Assembly: GCF_019083965.1 (NCBI RefSeq)
Contig: NZ_JAHRCY010000008.1
Location: forward strand, 62,001 to 126,000
Source of the DNA: Catellatospora tritici
GTDB lineage: Bacteria; Actinomycetota; Actinomycetes; Mycobacteriales; Micromonosporaceae
Direction of reading: 5' to 3'
DNA: 64,000 nucleotides
Numbering within the stretch: the first letter of the stretch is position 1; every line of letters starts with the position of its first letter. The notes beneath the pieces are model-generated. The model saw nothing but the letters and a program-made list of their open reading frames with translations, searched no databases and was not told the DNA's origin. The position numbers and the translations under genes were made by a program. Shown here piece by piece: positions 26,865 to 36,350 of this stretch.

Positions 26865-28495
26865 CCCAGACCGCATCGGGAGGCGGGCTGACCGTCCGCC
26901 TCTCCCCCGCGGCGGCACAGCAGGCCGCGGCGCAGGTGTCGGAGCTGGCGGCGGCGGGCGTGCCCGCCGCCCTGGCGGCCAAGGATGCCGACCTGTGGGG
27001 TCCGGCCGCGCAGCCTGAGGCGTCGATCCGGCTGGGCTGGGTCGACACCTTCGTGCGCAGCCGGGCACTGCTGCCGCAGCTGGCCGAGCTGCGCGAGGAG
27101 CTGGGCGACCTCGACCACGTCGCGCTCGCGGGCATGGGCGGCTCGTCGCTGGCGCCCGAGGTCATCTCGCTGACCCTGGGCAAGGCGCTGACGGTGCTGG
27201 ACACCACCGACCCGGGCCAGGTCAAGGCGGCCCTGGGCGACCGGCTGGCCCGCACCGTGGTGGTGGTCTCCAGCAAGTCCGGCGGCACCATCGAGACCGA
27301 CAGCCACCGCCGGGCGTACTGGCAGGCGTTCCTCGACGCGGGCCTGCCCGAGGCCGAGGTCGGGCGCCATTTCGTGATCGTGACCGACCCCGGCTCGCCG
27401 CTGGAGTCGACCGCCCGCGACATGGGCGCCTACGTGGTGCTGGCCGACTCCGACGTCGGCGGCCGCTACTCCGCGCTGACCGCGTTCGGCCTGGTGCCGA
27501 CCGCGCTGGCCGGGGTGGACGTGGCCGAGCTGCTGGACCAGGCCGAGGAGTTCGCCGCGACGCTGACCGCCGCCCCCGAGGCCAACCCGTCGCTGCTGCT
27601 GGGCGCCGCGCTCGGCGCGGCCGCGTTGGCCGGGCGGGACAAGGTGTCGCTGGCCGACGACGGTAGCGGCATCACCGGGCTGGGCGACTGGGCCGAGCAG
27701 CTCATCGCCGAGTCCACCGGCAAGGAGGGCAAGGGCATCCTGCCGGTCGTGGTGGAGGGCCCGAACGCGCCCGGCGCGACCGGTGCCGACGTCTTCACCG
27801 CGACCGTGGGCGCCGCGGGCGGAGCCGTGGCGGGTACGCCCGACGCGGCCGTCAACGGCCCGCTGGGCGCCCAGTTCCTGTGCTGGGAGGCGGCGACCGC
27901 CATCGCCGGGCGGGTGCTCGGCATCAACCCGTTCGACCAGCCGAACGTGACCGAGTCCAAGCAGAACACCGGCAAGATCCTCGACGAGGGCATGCCCGCC
28001 GAGCAGCCCGCGTTCACCGAGGGCGACATCGAGGTCTACACCACGGCGGGCGTGAACGACCTGTACGAGGCGCTGTCCTGGCTGGCCACGGAGGCCGGGC
28101 CGGACGGGTACATCGCGATCATGGAGTACCTGGACCGGTTCGCCGACGCCGACGCCGCCAAGCTGCGCGCGTCACTGGCCGAGGCGAGCGGCCGCCCGGT
28201 CACCTACGGCTGGGGGCCACGGTTCCTGCACTCGACCGGCCAGTACCACAAGGGCGGGCCGCAGGTCGGCGCGTTCCTGCAGGTCACCGGCGCGGTCAGC
28301 GCGGACCTGGCGGTGCCGGGCAAGCCGTACAGCTTCGGCACACTGCAGGCGGCCCAGGCCGCCGGCGACCGCCAGGCGCTGGCCGGTCGCGGCCGTCCAC
28401 TGCTGCACCTGCACCTCACCGACCGGTCCAAGGGCATCGCCCAGCTGCTCGAAGCGGCGCACCACCTGGCCACGGCCACCAGCAAGGAGAGGTGA
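26861..28495 (+). CDS. pgi: glucose-6-phosphate isomerase
   Basis: A 544-residue SIS-fold isomerase linking glucose-6-phosphate and fructose-6-phosphate. Sugar-phosphate binding segments are visible: LAGMGGSSLAPEVISLTL near residue 90, VVVSSKSGGTIETDSHRRA near 135, and VTDPGSPLESTARDMG. The C-terminal half has QPNVTESKQNTGKILDEGMP and YIAIMEYLDRFADADAA. Its placement in the pentose phosphate operon is the usual high-GC actinobacterial pattern and lets the cell cycle fructose-6-phosphate back to zwf for NADPH. Its ATG overlaps the tal stop. Confidence 0.92.
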   Translation: MTQTASGGGLTVRLSPAAAQQAAAQVSELAAAGVPAALAAKDADLWGPAAQPEASIRLGWVDTFVRSRALLPQLAELREELGDLDHVALAGMGGSSLAPEVISLTLGKALTVLDTTDPGQVKAALGDRLARTVVVVSSKSGGTIETDSHRRAYWQAFLDAGLPEAEVGRHFVIVTDPGSPLESTARDMGAYVVLADSDVGGRYSALTAFGLVPTALAGVDVAELLDQAEEFAATLTAAPEANPSLLLGAALGAAALAGRDKVSLADDGSGITGLGDWAEQLIAESTGKEGKGILPVVVEGPNAPGATGADVFTATVGAAGGAVAGTPDAAVNGPLGAQFLCWEAATAIAGRVLGINPFDQPNVTESKQNTGKILDEGMPAEQPAFTEGDIEVYTTAGVNDLYEALSWLATEAGPDGYIAIMEYLDRFADADAAKLRASLAEASGRPVTYGWGPRFLHSTGQYHKGGPQVGAFLQVTGAVSADLAVPGKPYSFGTLQAAQAAGDRQALAGRGRPLLHLHLTDRSKGIAQLLEAAHHLATATSKER

Positions 28496-28501
28496 CGTCA
28501 C

Positions 28502-30043
28502 GTGAGCGTGTCGTCCACCCCGCAGCAGCCCAACCCGCTGCGGGATCCGCAGGACCGGCGCCTGCCGCGCATCCCTGAGCCGTGCGCGCTGGTCATCTTC
28601 GGGGTCACCGGCGACCTCGCCCGCAAGAAACTGCTGCCCGCCGTGTACGACCTGGCCAACCGCGGCCTGCTGCCGCCCGGCTTCGTGGTGCTCGGCTTCG
28701 CCCGCCGCGACTGGGGCGACGGCGACTTCGAGCAGCTGGCCCGCACGTCGGCCCAGGAGCACGCGCGCACCCCCTGGCGCGAGGAGGTCTGGAACCGGCT
28801 CTCGGGCAACATCAAGTTCGTCGGCGGCGCCTTCGACGACGACGCGGCGTTCGACACGCTGTCGCGCACCCTGGACGAGCTGCGCGACTCGCACGGCATC
28901 CCGGGCAACGCGGCGTTCTATCTGTCCATCCCGCCCGCGGCCTTCCCGACCGTGCTCAAGCAGCTCGAGCGCACCGGCATGGCCGACAACGACAAGTCGG
29001 GCGGCTGGCGCCGGGTCGTGGTGGAGAAGCCGTTCGGGGAGGACCTGGCCTCGGCCAAGTCGCTCAACGACCTGGTGGACGACGTGGTGAGCGCGCAGGA
29101 CGTGTTCCGCATCGACCACTACCTCGGCAAGGAGACGGTGCAGAACATCCTCGCGCTGCGCTTCGCCAACTCCCTGTTCGAGCCGCTGTGGAACTCCAAG
29201 TACGTCGACTCGGTGCAGATCACCATGGCCGAGGACGTCGGCATCGGCACCCGCGCGGGCTTCTACGACGCCACCGGCGCCGCCCGGGACGTGCTGCAGA
29301 ACCACCTGCTGCAGCTGCTGGCGCTGGTCGCCATGGAGGAGCCGACGACCTTCGACGCCGCGGAGATCCGGGCCGAGAAGCTCAAGGTGCTACGCGCCAC
29401 CGCACCCCCGGCCGACGTGTCGACCGGCACGGTGCGCGGGCAGTACCTCACCGGCTGGGTGGCCGGGCAGCGGGTCAAGGGCTACCTGGAGGAGTCCGAC
29501 GTCCCGGCGAGCTCGACGACGGAGACGTACGTCGCGGCGCGGCTGTCCATCCAGAACCGGCGCTGGGCCGGGGTGCCGTTCTACATCCGGGCGGGCAAGC
29601 GCCTGCCCCGGCGGGTCACCGAGGTCGCGGTGCTGTTCAAGAAGGCCCCGCACCTGCCGTTCTACCCGGAGGACGTGGAGCTGCTGGGCCACAACCAGCT
29701 GGTCATCCGGGTGCAGCCGGACGAGGGCGTGATGCTCAAGTTCGGGTCCAAGGTGCCGGGCACCCAGATGGAACTGCGCGACATCAGCATGGACTTCGCG
29801 TACGGCGAGGCGTTCACCGAATCCAGCCCGGAGGCGTACGAGCGGCTCATCCTCGACGTGATGCTCGGCGACCGGACGCTGTTCCCGGACGCCGCCGAGG
29901 TCGAGGAGGGCTGGCGCATCGTCGACCCGCTGGAGGCGGCGTGGGTCGGCACCAAACCGGCCACCTACCGGGCGGGCGAGTGGGGCCCGCGCGAGGCCGA
30001 CGAGATGCTGGCCGCCGAGGGCCGTAGCTGGCGGCGGGCATGA
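28502..30043 (+). CDS. zwf: glucose-6-phosphate 1-dehydrogenase
   Basis: A 513-residue enzyme that oxidises glucose-6-phosphate to 6-phosphogluconolactone and makes NADPH. The nucleotide site is CALVIFGVTGDLARKKLLPA near residue 30, the substrate and catalytic signature is RIDHYLGKETVQNILALRFA near residue 200, and FYIRAGKRLPRRVTEVAVLF is near 360. It starts with GTG 7 bp after pgi. A perfect 18-bp hairpin lies between this gene and opcA, which could set different expression levels for the two. Confidence 0.96.
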   Translation: MSVSSTPQQPNPLRDPQDRRLPRIPEPCALVIFGVTGDLARKKLLPAVYDLANRGLLPPGFVVLGFARRDWGDGDFEQLARTSAQEHARTPWREEVWNRLSGNIKFVGGAFDDDAAFDTLSRTLDELRDSHGIPGNAAFYLSIPPAAFPTVLKQLERTGMADNDKSGGWRRVVVEKPFGEDLASAKSLNDLVDDVVSAQDVFRIDHYLGKETVQNILALRFANSLFEPLWNSKYVDSVQITMAEDVGIGTRAGFYDATGAARDVLQNHLLQLLALVAMEEPTTFDAAEIRAEKLKVLRATAPPADVSTGTVRGQYLTGWVAGQRVKGYLEESDVPASSTTETYVAARLSIQNRRWAGVPFYIRAGKRLPRRVTEVAVLFKKAPHLPFYPEDVELLGHNQLVIRVQPDEGVMLKFGSKVPGTQMELRDISMDFAYGEAFTESSPEAYERLILDVMLGDRTLFPDAAEVEEGWRIVDPLEAAWVGTKPATYRAGEWGPREADEMLAAEGRSWRRA

Positions 30044-30086
30044 GCGAGCAACGCGAGCGAATCATGAAGCACAGCTGCGTAAGTGC

Positions 30087-30125
30087 CTCGTGTCGAAAGT
30101 CCGCGAAGCGGACTTTCGACACGAG
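30087..30125. repeat. perfect 18-bp hairpin between zwf and opcA
   Basis: CTCGTGTCGAAAGTCCGC (30087-30104), 3-nt loop GAA, GCGGACTTTCGACACGAG (30108-30125). The flank GAGCGAGCAACGCGAGCGA upstream looks like dispersed intergenic repeat sequence. It could attenuate transcription, protect an RNA end, or be a mobile REP element caught within the operon. Confidence 0.85.
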
Positions 30126-30155
30126 CAAGCACGTTCTCTCCGGAAGGCGGGCGGG

Positions 30156-31163
30156 ATGCTAGCCCTGTGGGACACCACCGGTAACGAGGTGGTGCGCAAG
30201 CTCGCCGCGGAGCGGCGCAACGCCGGCGGCGTGGCCAGCGGCCTGGCCCTGAACCTGGTCGTCATCGTGGACGAGGGCCGGGTGCGCCAGGTCGAGGACG
30301 CGGCCACCATCGCCGCCGCCTCGCACCCCTGCCGCCTGCTCGTGGTCAGCCGTGGGCCGGTGCCCGGGGTCGACTCGGCCACCGCCAACGCCAAGGACCG
30401 GCTCGACGCCGAGATCGTGGTCGGCGGGCGGCTCGGCCCGTGCGAGGCCGTGATCATGCGGATGCACGGTCGCCTGGCCCTGCACAGCGAGTCGGTGGTC
30501 ATGCCGCTGCTCGCCCCGGACGTGCCGGTGGTCACCTGGTGGCACGGCACCCCGCCGGAGCACATCGCGTACGACCCGCTCGGCGTCGTGGCCGAGCGCC
30601 GGGTCACCGACATCACCCAGTGCGCCGACCCGGAGGCGGCCCTGCGCCAGCGGGCGCTGGACTACGCGCCGGGCGACACCGACCTGTCCTGGACCCGGCT
30701 CACCGGCTGGCGCTCGCTGATCGCGGGCGCCTTCGACACCGGCAACAACAGCGCGGTCTCGGCGGTCGTCTACGCCGGTGCCGCCGACCCGCTCGGCGCG
30801 CTGCTGCGCGGCTGGATCATCTCCCGCACCGGCATCCCGGTCCGGCTGGCCGACTCGGCCGACGGCAAGCTCAACGGCGTCGACTTCGCGCTGGCCGACG
30901 GCGGCACGCTCAGCCTGCACAGCACCGGCGACGGGATGGCGCTGCTGCGCCGCCCCGGCCACCTCGACCTGGTGCTGCCGCTGCTGCAGCGGCGGCTGGG
31001 CGAGGAGCTGGCCGAGGAACTGCAGCGGCTGGACGCCGACCAGCCGTACTCGCGGGCGCTGGCGGCGGCGACCGGGGTGGGCGGGCTCGGCGAGCGGCCG
31101 AGCGTGCGCACCCACATCTGGCAGGACCCGGCCTGGACCCAGCCCGTGGGGGCGACGGCATGA
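30156..31163 (+). CDS. opcA: glucose-6-phosphate dehydrogenase assembly protein OpcA
   Basis: A 335-residue protein known in actinobacteria and cyanobacteria to assemble or activate G6PDH. It starts MLALWDTTGNEVVRKLAAER after GGAAGGCGGGCGGG; the frame upstream to 30090 would be translated from the hairpin and is rejected. Family-typical stretches include ALNLVVIVDEGRVRQVEDA, GGRLGPCEAVIMRMHGRLAL, LLAPDVPVVTWWHGTPPEHI and DTDLSWTRLTGWRSLIAGAF. Placement directly after zwf fits the role. Its stop overlaps the pgl start (ATGA). Confidence 0.93.
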   Translation: MLALWDTTGNEVVRKLAAERRNAGGVASGLALNLVVIVDEGRVRQVEDAATIAAASHPCRLLVVSRGPVPGVDSATANAKDRLDAEIVVGGRLGPCEAVIMRMHGRLALHSESVVMPLLAPDVPVVTWWHGTPPEHIAYDPLGVVAERRVTDITQCADPEAALRQRALDYAPGDTDLSWTRLTGWRSLIAGAFDTGNNSAVSAVVYAGAADPLGALLRGWIISRTGIPVRLADSADGKLNGVDFALADGGTLSLHSTGDGMALLRRPGHLDLVLPLLQRRLGEELAEELQRLDADQPYSRALAAATGVGGLGERPSVRTHIWQDPAWTQPVGATA

Positions 31164-31903
31164 CCGTGGTGGTGCACGCCGACGCCGCCGCGCTGGCCGA
31201 GGCGGTCGCGGCGCGGCTGCTGGCGAAGCTGGCGCAGGCCCAGGCGGCGCATGGCGGCGCCCACGCGGTGCTGACCGGCGGGCGGGTCGCCGCGGCCGTC
31301 TACCGGGCGGTGCCGGCAAGCCCCGCCCATGACTCCGTCGACTGGTCGCGGGTCGACCTGTGGTGGGGCGACGAGCGGTTCCTGCCCGCCGGCGACCCCG
31401 ACCGCAACGAGACCCAGGCGCGCGCGGCTCTGCTGGACGCGCTGCCGCTAGATCCGGCCCGGGTGCACCCGATGCCACCCTCCGACGGCCCCGACGGCGC
31501 AGATCCGGCTCTGGCGGCCCGCCGTTACGCCGGAGAGCTCGCGGCGGCGGCCGACAGCGGGCAGCTGCCGCGCTTCGACGTACTGCTGCTGGGCGTCGGC
31601 GAGGACGGGCACGTCGCCTCGGTCTTCCCGGGCCACCCGGTGGCCGACGGGACGGTCGGCGCGGTGACCGACAGCCCCAAGCCGCCGCCGATGCGCACCA
31701 CGCTCACCCCGGCCGCGATCAACACGGCCGACGAGGTGTGGCTGATCGCGGCGGGCGGCGACAAGGCCGAGGCGGTCGGCACGGCCCTGACCAGTGGCGG
31801 CGGCCTGCCCGCCGCCTCGGTGCGCGGGCGCTCGCGGACCCTCTGGTTACTGGACGAGGCGGCGGCGGCGCAGATCCCGGCGGACTCACCCGCCCTACGC
31901 TGA
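31160..31903 (+). CDS. pgl: 6-phosphogluconolactonase
   Basis: A 247-residue enzyme hydrolysing the lactone made by Zwf to 6-phosphogluconate. Family marks: VLTGGRVAAAVYRAV near residue 40, VDLWWGDERFLPAGDPDRNE near 73, LLLGVGEDGHVASVFPGHP near 150 with the catalytic His region, and the end segment VWLIAAGGDKAEAVGTAL. It is the last gene of the operon; a hairpin repeat 37 bp after the stop codon probably terminates it. Confidence 0.94.
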   Translation: MTVVVHADAAALAEAVAARLLAKLAQAQAAHGGAHAVLTGGRVAAAVYRAVPASPAHDSVDWSRVDLWWGDERFLPAGDPDRNETQARAALLDALPLDPARVHPMPPSDGPDGADPALAARRYAGELAAAADSGQLPRFDVLLLGVGEDGHVASVFPGHPVADGTVGAVTDSPKPPPMRTTLTPAAINTADEVWLIAAGGDKAEAVGTALTSGGGLPAASVRGRSRTLWLLDEAAAAQIPADSPALR

Positions 31904-31940
31904 CCACGCGGCCGGTCTGCGCCGACCACGCCGAATGTTT

Positions 31941-31986
31941 GGAAGGGCACCTTCTTATACGCGAAGCGATAAGAAGGTGCCCTTCC
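31941..31986. repeat. dispersed 3'-end hairpin repeat, copy 4
   Basis: Perfect 17-bp stem GGAAGGGCACCTTCTTA (31941-31957) with TAAGAAGGTGCCCTTCC (31970-31986), loop TACGCGAAGCGA. It lies between converging pgl and secG and has the same arms as copy 2. Confidence 0.85.
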
Positions 31987-32014
31987 TTTCGTTCTGGGCG
32001 CGGGGCGGACGCGA

Positions 32015-32044
32015 AAGGGCCGGTCGGTGATCCGACCGGCCCTT
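32015..32044 (-). terminator. secG terminator
   Basis: AAGGGCCGGTCGG (32015-32027) pairs perfectly with CCGACCGGCCCTT (32032-32044) across a 4-nt loop, 16 bp after the secG stop codon. It is separate from hairpin repeat copy 4 next to it. Confidence 0.8.
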
Positions 32045-32060
32045 CACGTGATCGCGAGGA

Positions 32061-32318
32061 TCAGGCGCCACCCATCTCCAGCTTGAGCCACAGCCCCAGG
32101 CCGACGATGCAGGCGAACCAGACGATGCCCACCAGCACGGTGTACCGGTCCAGGTTCTTCTCCGCCACGGAGGAACCGGCCAGGCTCGACGAGACGCCAC
32201 CGCCGAACATGCTGGACAGGCCGCCGCCCTTACCACGGTGCAGCAGCACCAGCAGGGTCAGCAGGGCGCTGGTGATGATCAGCAACACGATCATTGCGTA
32301 GGCGAAGCCGATCGGCAT
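32061..32318 (-). CDS. secG: preprotein translocase subunit SecG
   Basis: An 85-residue small subunit of the SecYEG protein channel. Two membrane helices: AYAMIVLLIITSALLTLLVL near residues 6-27 and YTVLVGIVWFACIVGLGLWL near the C-terminus. The conserved cytoplasmic loop LHRGKGGGLSSMFGGGVSSS lies between them. ATG 32318 is preferred over the in-frame GTG two codons upstream because AAGGA lies ten bases before the ATG. It is in the usual place between the pentose phosphate and glycolytic operons. Confidence 0.94.
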   Translation of the reverse strand: MPIGFAYAMIVLLIITSALLTLLVLLHRGKGGGLSSMFGGGVSSSLAGSSVAEKNLDRYTVLVGIVWFACIVGLGLWLKLEMGGA

Positions 32319-32393
32319 GAGCACGGTCCTTAGGTTTCGGTGGCCGCTGGCGCGGCCTTGGTGTCGGTCAAGAATAGCGGGCGCGGCCCGGAG

Positions 32394-34133
32394 TCAGGAG
32401 GGCGAGGATGCCACATCCGTGGCGACGGTCGGGTCGAGCAGGCCGAGCGCGGACAGATCGGGCATGCCGAACTGGGAGTGAATGAACATCCCGCCCACGT
32501 TCGACCCGGACATCCGGATCGCGTTCGGGTAGAGCACCGGGATCGTCACCGCCATCTGCGAGAGCTTGCCGTCCAACTCGCCCCACAGCTTGTACTGGCG
32601 CGGCAGGTCCGGCTCGGCGTTGGCCTCCTTGATCGCCTGGTCGATCTCGGGATCCTTGAGGAACGAGTAGTTCGACCCGCTCAGCTCGCCCGGCGGCTGC
32701 ACCAGACTGCCGTCGAACAGCGGCGGGATGACCGCCGAGCCGTTGGCCCAGTCGGGGATCCAGCCCGCGTAGACCATGTGGTACGAGTGGCCGGAGTCGG
32801 CGATCAGGTCCCAGTACGCGTCGGCGTCGAGCCGCTTCAGGTTGACCTTGATACCGACCCGGACGTACGCGTCGACCATCGTCTTGACGTACCGGGCGAT
32901 GGTGTCGTTGTCCGGCAGCGCCACGTTGATGGAGTCGGGGCAGGTGACACCGGCGTCCTTGGCCTGGTCGATCAGGGCGATCGCCTTGTCCTCGTTGCCG
33001 TCGCCGTCGCTCAGCGTGCCGTAGTCGTCGAACGTGGCGTGCGCGGCCAGGTTCGGCGGGATCATCGAGGTGGCCAGTTCACCGATGATCGAGCCGCCCA
33101 TCGCCTGGCGGTACTTGCGCTTGTTGAACGCGTACACCAGCGCCTGGCGGCAGCGCAGGTCCTTGACCAGCTTGGTGTTGATGGCGAAGTAGCGCGTCGC
33201 GCCGGTCGGGCCGGTCGCGGTCCGCTTGGACAGCTCGGGGTCGTTGACGACCTGCTGCAGGAAGTTCGGCGCGACGTTGGCGTTGAGCATGACCGAGTTA
33301 CGGTCGCCGCCCTGGTCCTGGATCAGCGCGTTGGTCACCGCCGGGTCGTTCTCGTTCTTCACGATCTCGATCTTGTCCGGGAACGCCTTGCGGACGGCGT
33401 CCACGCTCGACGACCAGTGCTCGTTGCGCACCAGCGTGATCCGGTCGTCGGCGACCCGCGGCTCCACCCGGTACGGCCCGTTGGACAGCGGGCGCCGGTC
33501 GTAGGCGTCCTTGTCCCCGTCCGAGCCCGGCTTGGCCGGAGAGAACACCGACAGCGCCACCGCGTAGTTGAAGTCGCCGGTGGGCTGCTTCAGCTTGAAC
33601 TTGATCGTGTGCGTGTCGTCGCAGGTGACCGACTCCAGCTCCTTGCCGCTGTACGGACCCTCGTACGGGGTCGCGTTGTCGGCCAGCAGCAGCTTCGCGT
33701 ACGGCAGGCCCGACTTGAACAGCGAGGAGAAGTTGCGCTCGACGCCGTACTTCACCTGCTGGCAGTTGATCGCGGCGCCGTCCTCCCACTTGATGCCGTC
33801 GCGCAGCTTGAACTCCCACACCGTGTTGTTCTCGCTGGGCCGGCCGAGGTCGGTGGCGAGGTCGGGGACCAGCTCGCTACCGGCCGCGCCGGACTCGGAC
33901 TTGTACGTCGTGAGCGTGCGCGACAGCAGGCGGCTGATGTTGGAGTCCAGCGCCGCACCGATCTTCTGCGGGTCCAGGTGCGAGGGCAGCTGCGTCAGCA
34001 CCACCCGCAGCGTGCCACCCGAGGTGACGGTGGTGCTCGAGTCGGCCGCCGAGTCGCAGGCGGCAACCGCGCCCGCGGTGACGAGCGCCACGACGGCAGC
34101 GGTCAGGCGGCGCATATGCGCGAGGTGAGGCAT
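32394..34133 (-). CDS. oligopeptide/dipeptide ABC transporter substrate-binding lipoprotein
   Basis: A 579-residue family 5 extracellular solute-binding protein. The start MPHLAHMRRLTAAVVALVTA follows GAGAGGA and opens a lipoprotein signal peptide with lipobox AGAVAAC, so it is probably anchored to the outer membrane face by Cys about 26. Typical segments are LRVVLTQLPSHLDPQKIGAA, WEFKLRDGIKWEDGAAINCQ, LSNGPYRVEPRVADDRITLV and the C-terminal MVYAGWIPDWANGSAVIPPL. No permease or ATPase genes are nearby, so its transporter partners must be elsewhere. The ligand is not predictable. Confidence 0.92.
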   Translation of the reverse strand: MPHLAHMRRLTAAVVALVTAGAVAACDSAADSSTTVTSGGTLRVVLTQLPSHLDPQKIGAALDSNISRLLSRTLTTYKSESGAAGSELVPDLATDLGRPSENNTVWEFKLRDGIKWEDGAAINCQQVKYGVERNFSSLFKSGLPYAKLLLADNATPYEGPYSGKELESVTCDDTHTIKFKLKQPTGDFNYAVALSVFSPAKPGSDGDKDAYDRRPLSNGPYRVEPRVADDRITLVRNEHWSSSVDAVRKAFPDKIEIVKNENDPAVTNALIQDQGGDRNSVMLNANVAPNFLQQVVNDPELSKRTATGPTGATRYFAINTKLVKDLRCRQALVYAFNKRKYRQAMGGSIIGELATSMIPPNLAAHATFDDYGTLSDGDGNEDKAIALIDQAKDAGVTCPDSINVALPDNDTIARYVKTMVDAYVRVGIKVNLKRLDADAYWDLIADSGHSYHMVYAGWIPDWANGSAVIPPLFDGSLVQPPGELSGSNYSFLKDPEIDQAIKEANAEPDLPRQYKLWGELDGKLSQMAVTIPVLYPNAIRMSGSNVGGMFIHSQFGMPDLSALGLLDPTVATDVASSPS

Positions 34134-34324
34134 GGTCGTCCTCTCGGCGGGCGCGGGTAGCCCGCCAAGGATCTCGAGGGGTGGTCGGGGGCGGGACCGC
34201 GCACCCAGAGGTGGCCCGGTCACGCGCCACACTTTAGGCACTCGCGCCGCGGCACCGGCAGGCGGGAGCCAGATCGCAACAAAGAAGGACTCCCGGCACT
34301 CGGAAGATCACTGCCGGTGACAGC

Positions 34325-34361
34325 AGAGCGGGCGGGGAGCCGATGGCCACCCGCCCGCTCT
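34325..34361 (-). terminator. tpiA-pgk-gap operon terminator
   Basis: AGAGCGGGCGGG (34325-34336) is the exact reverse complement of CCCGCCCGCTCT (34350-34361), with a 13-nt loop, 12 bp after the tpiA stop codon. Confidence 0.8.
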
Positions 34362-34373
34362 CTCGTACCGGGG

Positions 34374-35153
34374 CTACTCGCCCAGGCGGCAGATCTTCGC
34401 GAAGTCGTCGGCGTCGAGGCTCGCCCCGCCGACCAGCGCGCCGTCGATGTCGGGCTGCGCCATGATCGCGGCGATGTTCGAGCCCTTCACCGAGCCGCCG
34501 TAGAGGATGCGCACCACGTTCGCGGTGGCGTCGCCCTGGGTCTTGGCCAGCTGCGCGCGGATGGCGCCGATGACCTCCTGGGCGTCCTCCGGCGTGGCGG
34601 TCTTGCCGGTGCCGATGGCCCACACCGGCTCGTACGCCACGACGACCTTCTCGACCTGCGCGGGGGTGAGCCCGGCCAGGCCGCCGTCGAGCTGGGCCAG
34701 CGTGTACTCCACGTGGTTGCCCGCCTCGCGGATGTCCAGGCCCTCACCGATGCACAGGATCGGCGTCATGTCGTCGGCCAGCACGGCCTTGACCTTGGCG
34801 TTGACCAGCTCGTCGCTCTCGGCGTGGTACTGCCGCCGCTCGGAGTGGCCGACCACCACGAACGTGCAGCCCAGCTTGGCCAGCATGCTCGAGGCGATCT
34901 CGCCGGTGTAGGCGCCCGACTTGTGCGCCGAGACGTCCTGCGCGCCGTACTTGAGCAGCAGGCGGTCCCCGTCGACCAGGGTCTGCACGCTGCGGATGTC
35001 GACGAACGGCGGCAGCACCGCCACCTCGACCGCCTCCAGCTGCTTCTCGTTCAGGCTGAACGCGAGCTTTTGGGTCAGGGCGATGGCCTCGAGGTGGTTG
35101 AGGTTCATCTTCCAGTTGCCGGCCATCAGCGGCCGACGCTTCTCGACTGCCAT
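34374..35153 (-). CDS. tpiA: triosephosphate isomerase
   Basis: A 259-residue TIM-barrel enzyme interconverting dihydroxyacetone phosphate and glyceraldehyde-3-phosphate. Catalytic residues are visible: Lys in RRPLMAGNWKMNLNHLEA near residue 14, His in TFVVVGHSERRQYHAE near 100, and Glu in VVVAYEPVWAIGTGKTATPE near 172. The phosphate-binding end is VRILYGGSVKGSNIAAIMAQ. It begins 1 bp after the pgk stop and ends the gap-pgk-tpiA operon. Confidence 0.97.
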   Translation of the reverse strand: MAVEKRRPLMAGNWKMNLNHLEAIALTQKLAFSLNEKQLEAVEVAVLPPFVDIRSVQTLVDGDRLLLKYGAQDVSAHKSGAYTGEIASSMLAKLGCTFVVVGHSERRQYHAESDELVNAKVKAVLADDMTPILCIGEGLDIREAGNHVEYTLAQLDGGLAGLTPAQVEKVVVAYEPVWAIGTGKTATPEDAQEVIGAIRAQLAKTQGDATANVVRILYGGSVKGSNIAAIMAQPDIDGALVGGASLDADDFAKICRLGE

Positions 35154-35154
35154 C

Positions 35155-36350
35155 TCATGCCTCCAAAGCGAGCAGGCCCGGCAGAGCCTTGCCCTCGAGG
35201 TACTCCAGCGACGCGCCGCCGCCGGTGGAGATGTGGCCGAAAGCCGCCTCGTCCAGGCCCAGCGCCCGCACGGCCGCGGCGGAGTCGCCGCCGCCGACCA
35301 CGGTGAAGCCGTCGACCTTGGTGATCGCCTCGGCCACGCCGCGGGTGCCGCCCGCGAACGGGGCCAGCTCGAACACGCCCATCGGGCCGTTCCAGAAGAC
35401 CGTCTTCGCCCCGGCCAGCGCGTCGGCGAACAGCGCCACCGACGCCGGGCCGATGTCCAGCCCGAGCCAGCCGTCGGGGATGGCGTCGGCGGCGACCGTC
35501 TCGGTCTGCGCGTCGGCGGCGAACTTGTCCGCCACCACGATGTCCACCGGCAGCACGATCCGGTCGCCGGCGCGGGCCAGCAGGTCGCGGCAGGTGTCGA
35601 CCATCTCGTCCTGCAGCAGCGAGCCGCCGACCCCGTGGCCCTGGGCCTTGAGGAAGGTGAAGCACATGCCGCCGCCGATGAGCAGCTTGTCGGCGCTGTT
35701 CAGCAGCGCCTCGATCACAGCGAGCTTGTCGGACACCTTCGACCCGCCGAGCACCACCACGTACGGCGTGGCCGGGTTCTCGGTGAGGCGCTTGAGCACC
35801 TCGACCTCGGTCGCGACCAGGCCGCCCGCGTAGCGCGGCAGCCGGGCCGCCACGTCGTAGACGCTGGCGTGCTTGCGGTGCACCGCGCCGAACGCGTCGT
35901 CGACGTAGACGTCGGCGAAGGCGGCCAGCTGGTCGGCGAACGCGCCGCGCACGGCGTCGTCCTTGCTGGTCTCACCGGCGTTGAAGCGCAGGTTCTCCAG
36001 CAGCACCACACCGCCGGGCTGCAGGCCCGCGACGGCGGCCTGGGCCGACTCGCCGACGGTGTCGGCGGCGAACTCCACCGGCGAGCCCAGCAGTTCCTGG
36101 AACCGCTGGGCCACGGGGGCCAGGGTGTACTTCGGGTCGGGCTCGCCCTTGGGGCGGCCCAGGTGCGACATGACGATCACGGCCGCGCCCGCGTCCCGCA
36201 GGGCGACGATGGTCGGCAGGACGGCCCGAATGCGGCCGTCGTCGGCGATGACGCCGGGTTTGTCCTTGACGAAAGGCACGTTCAGGTCGGCGCGCACCAG
36301 GACGCGCCGACCTGAGACACCCTCGCCGAGCAGGTCGTCGAGGGAACGCA

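Noticed and set aside
24783..27068. Long minus-strand frame opposite tkt, tal and pgi
   Set aside because: An antisense shadow typical of high third-position GC; rich in Arg, Gly and Pro and without any motif.
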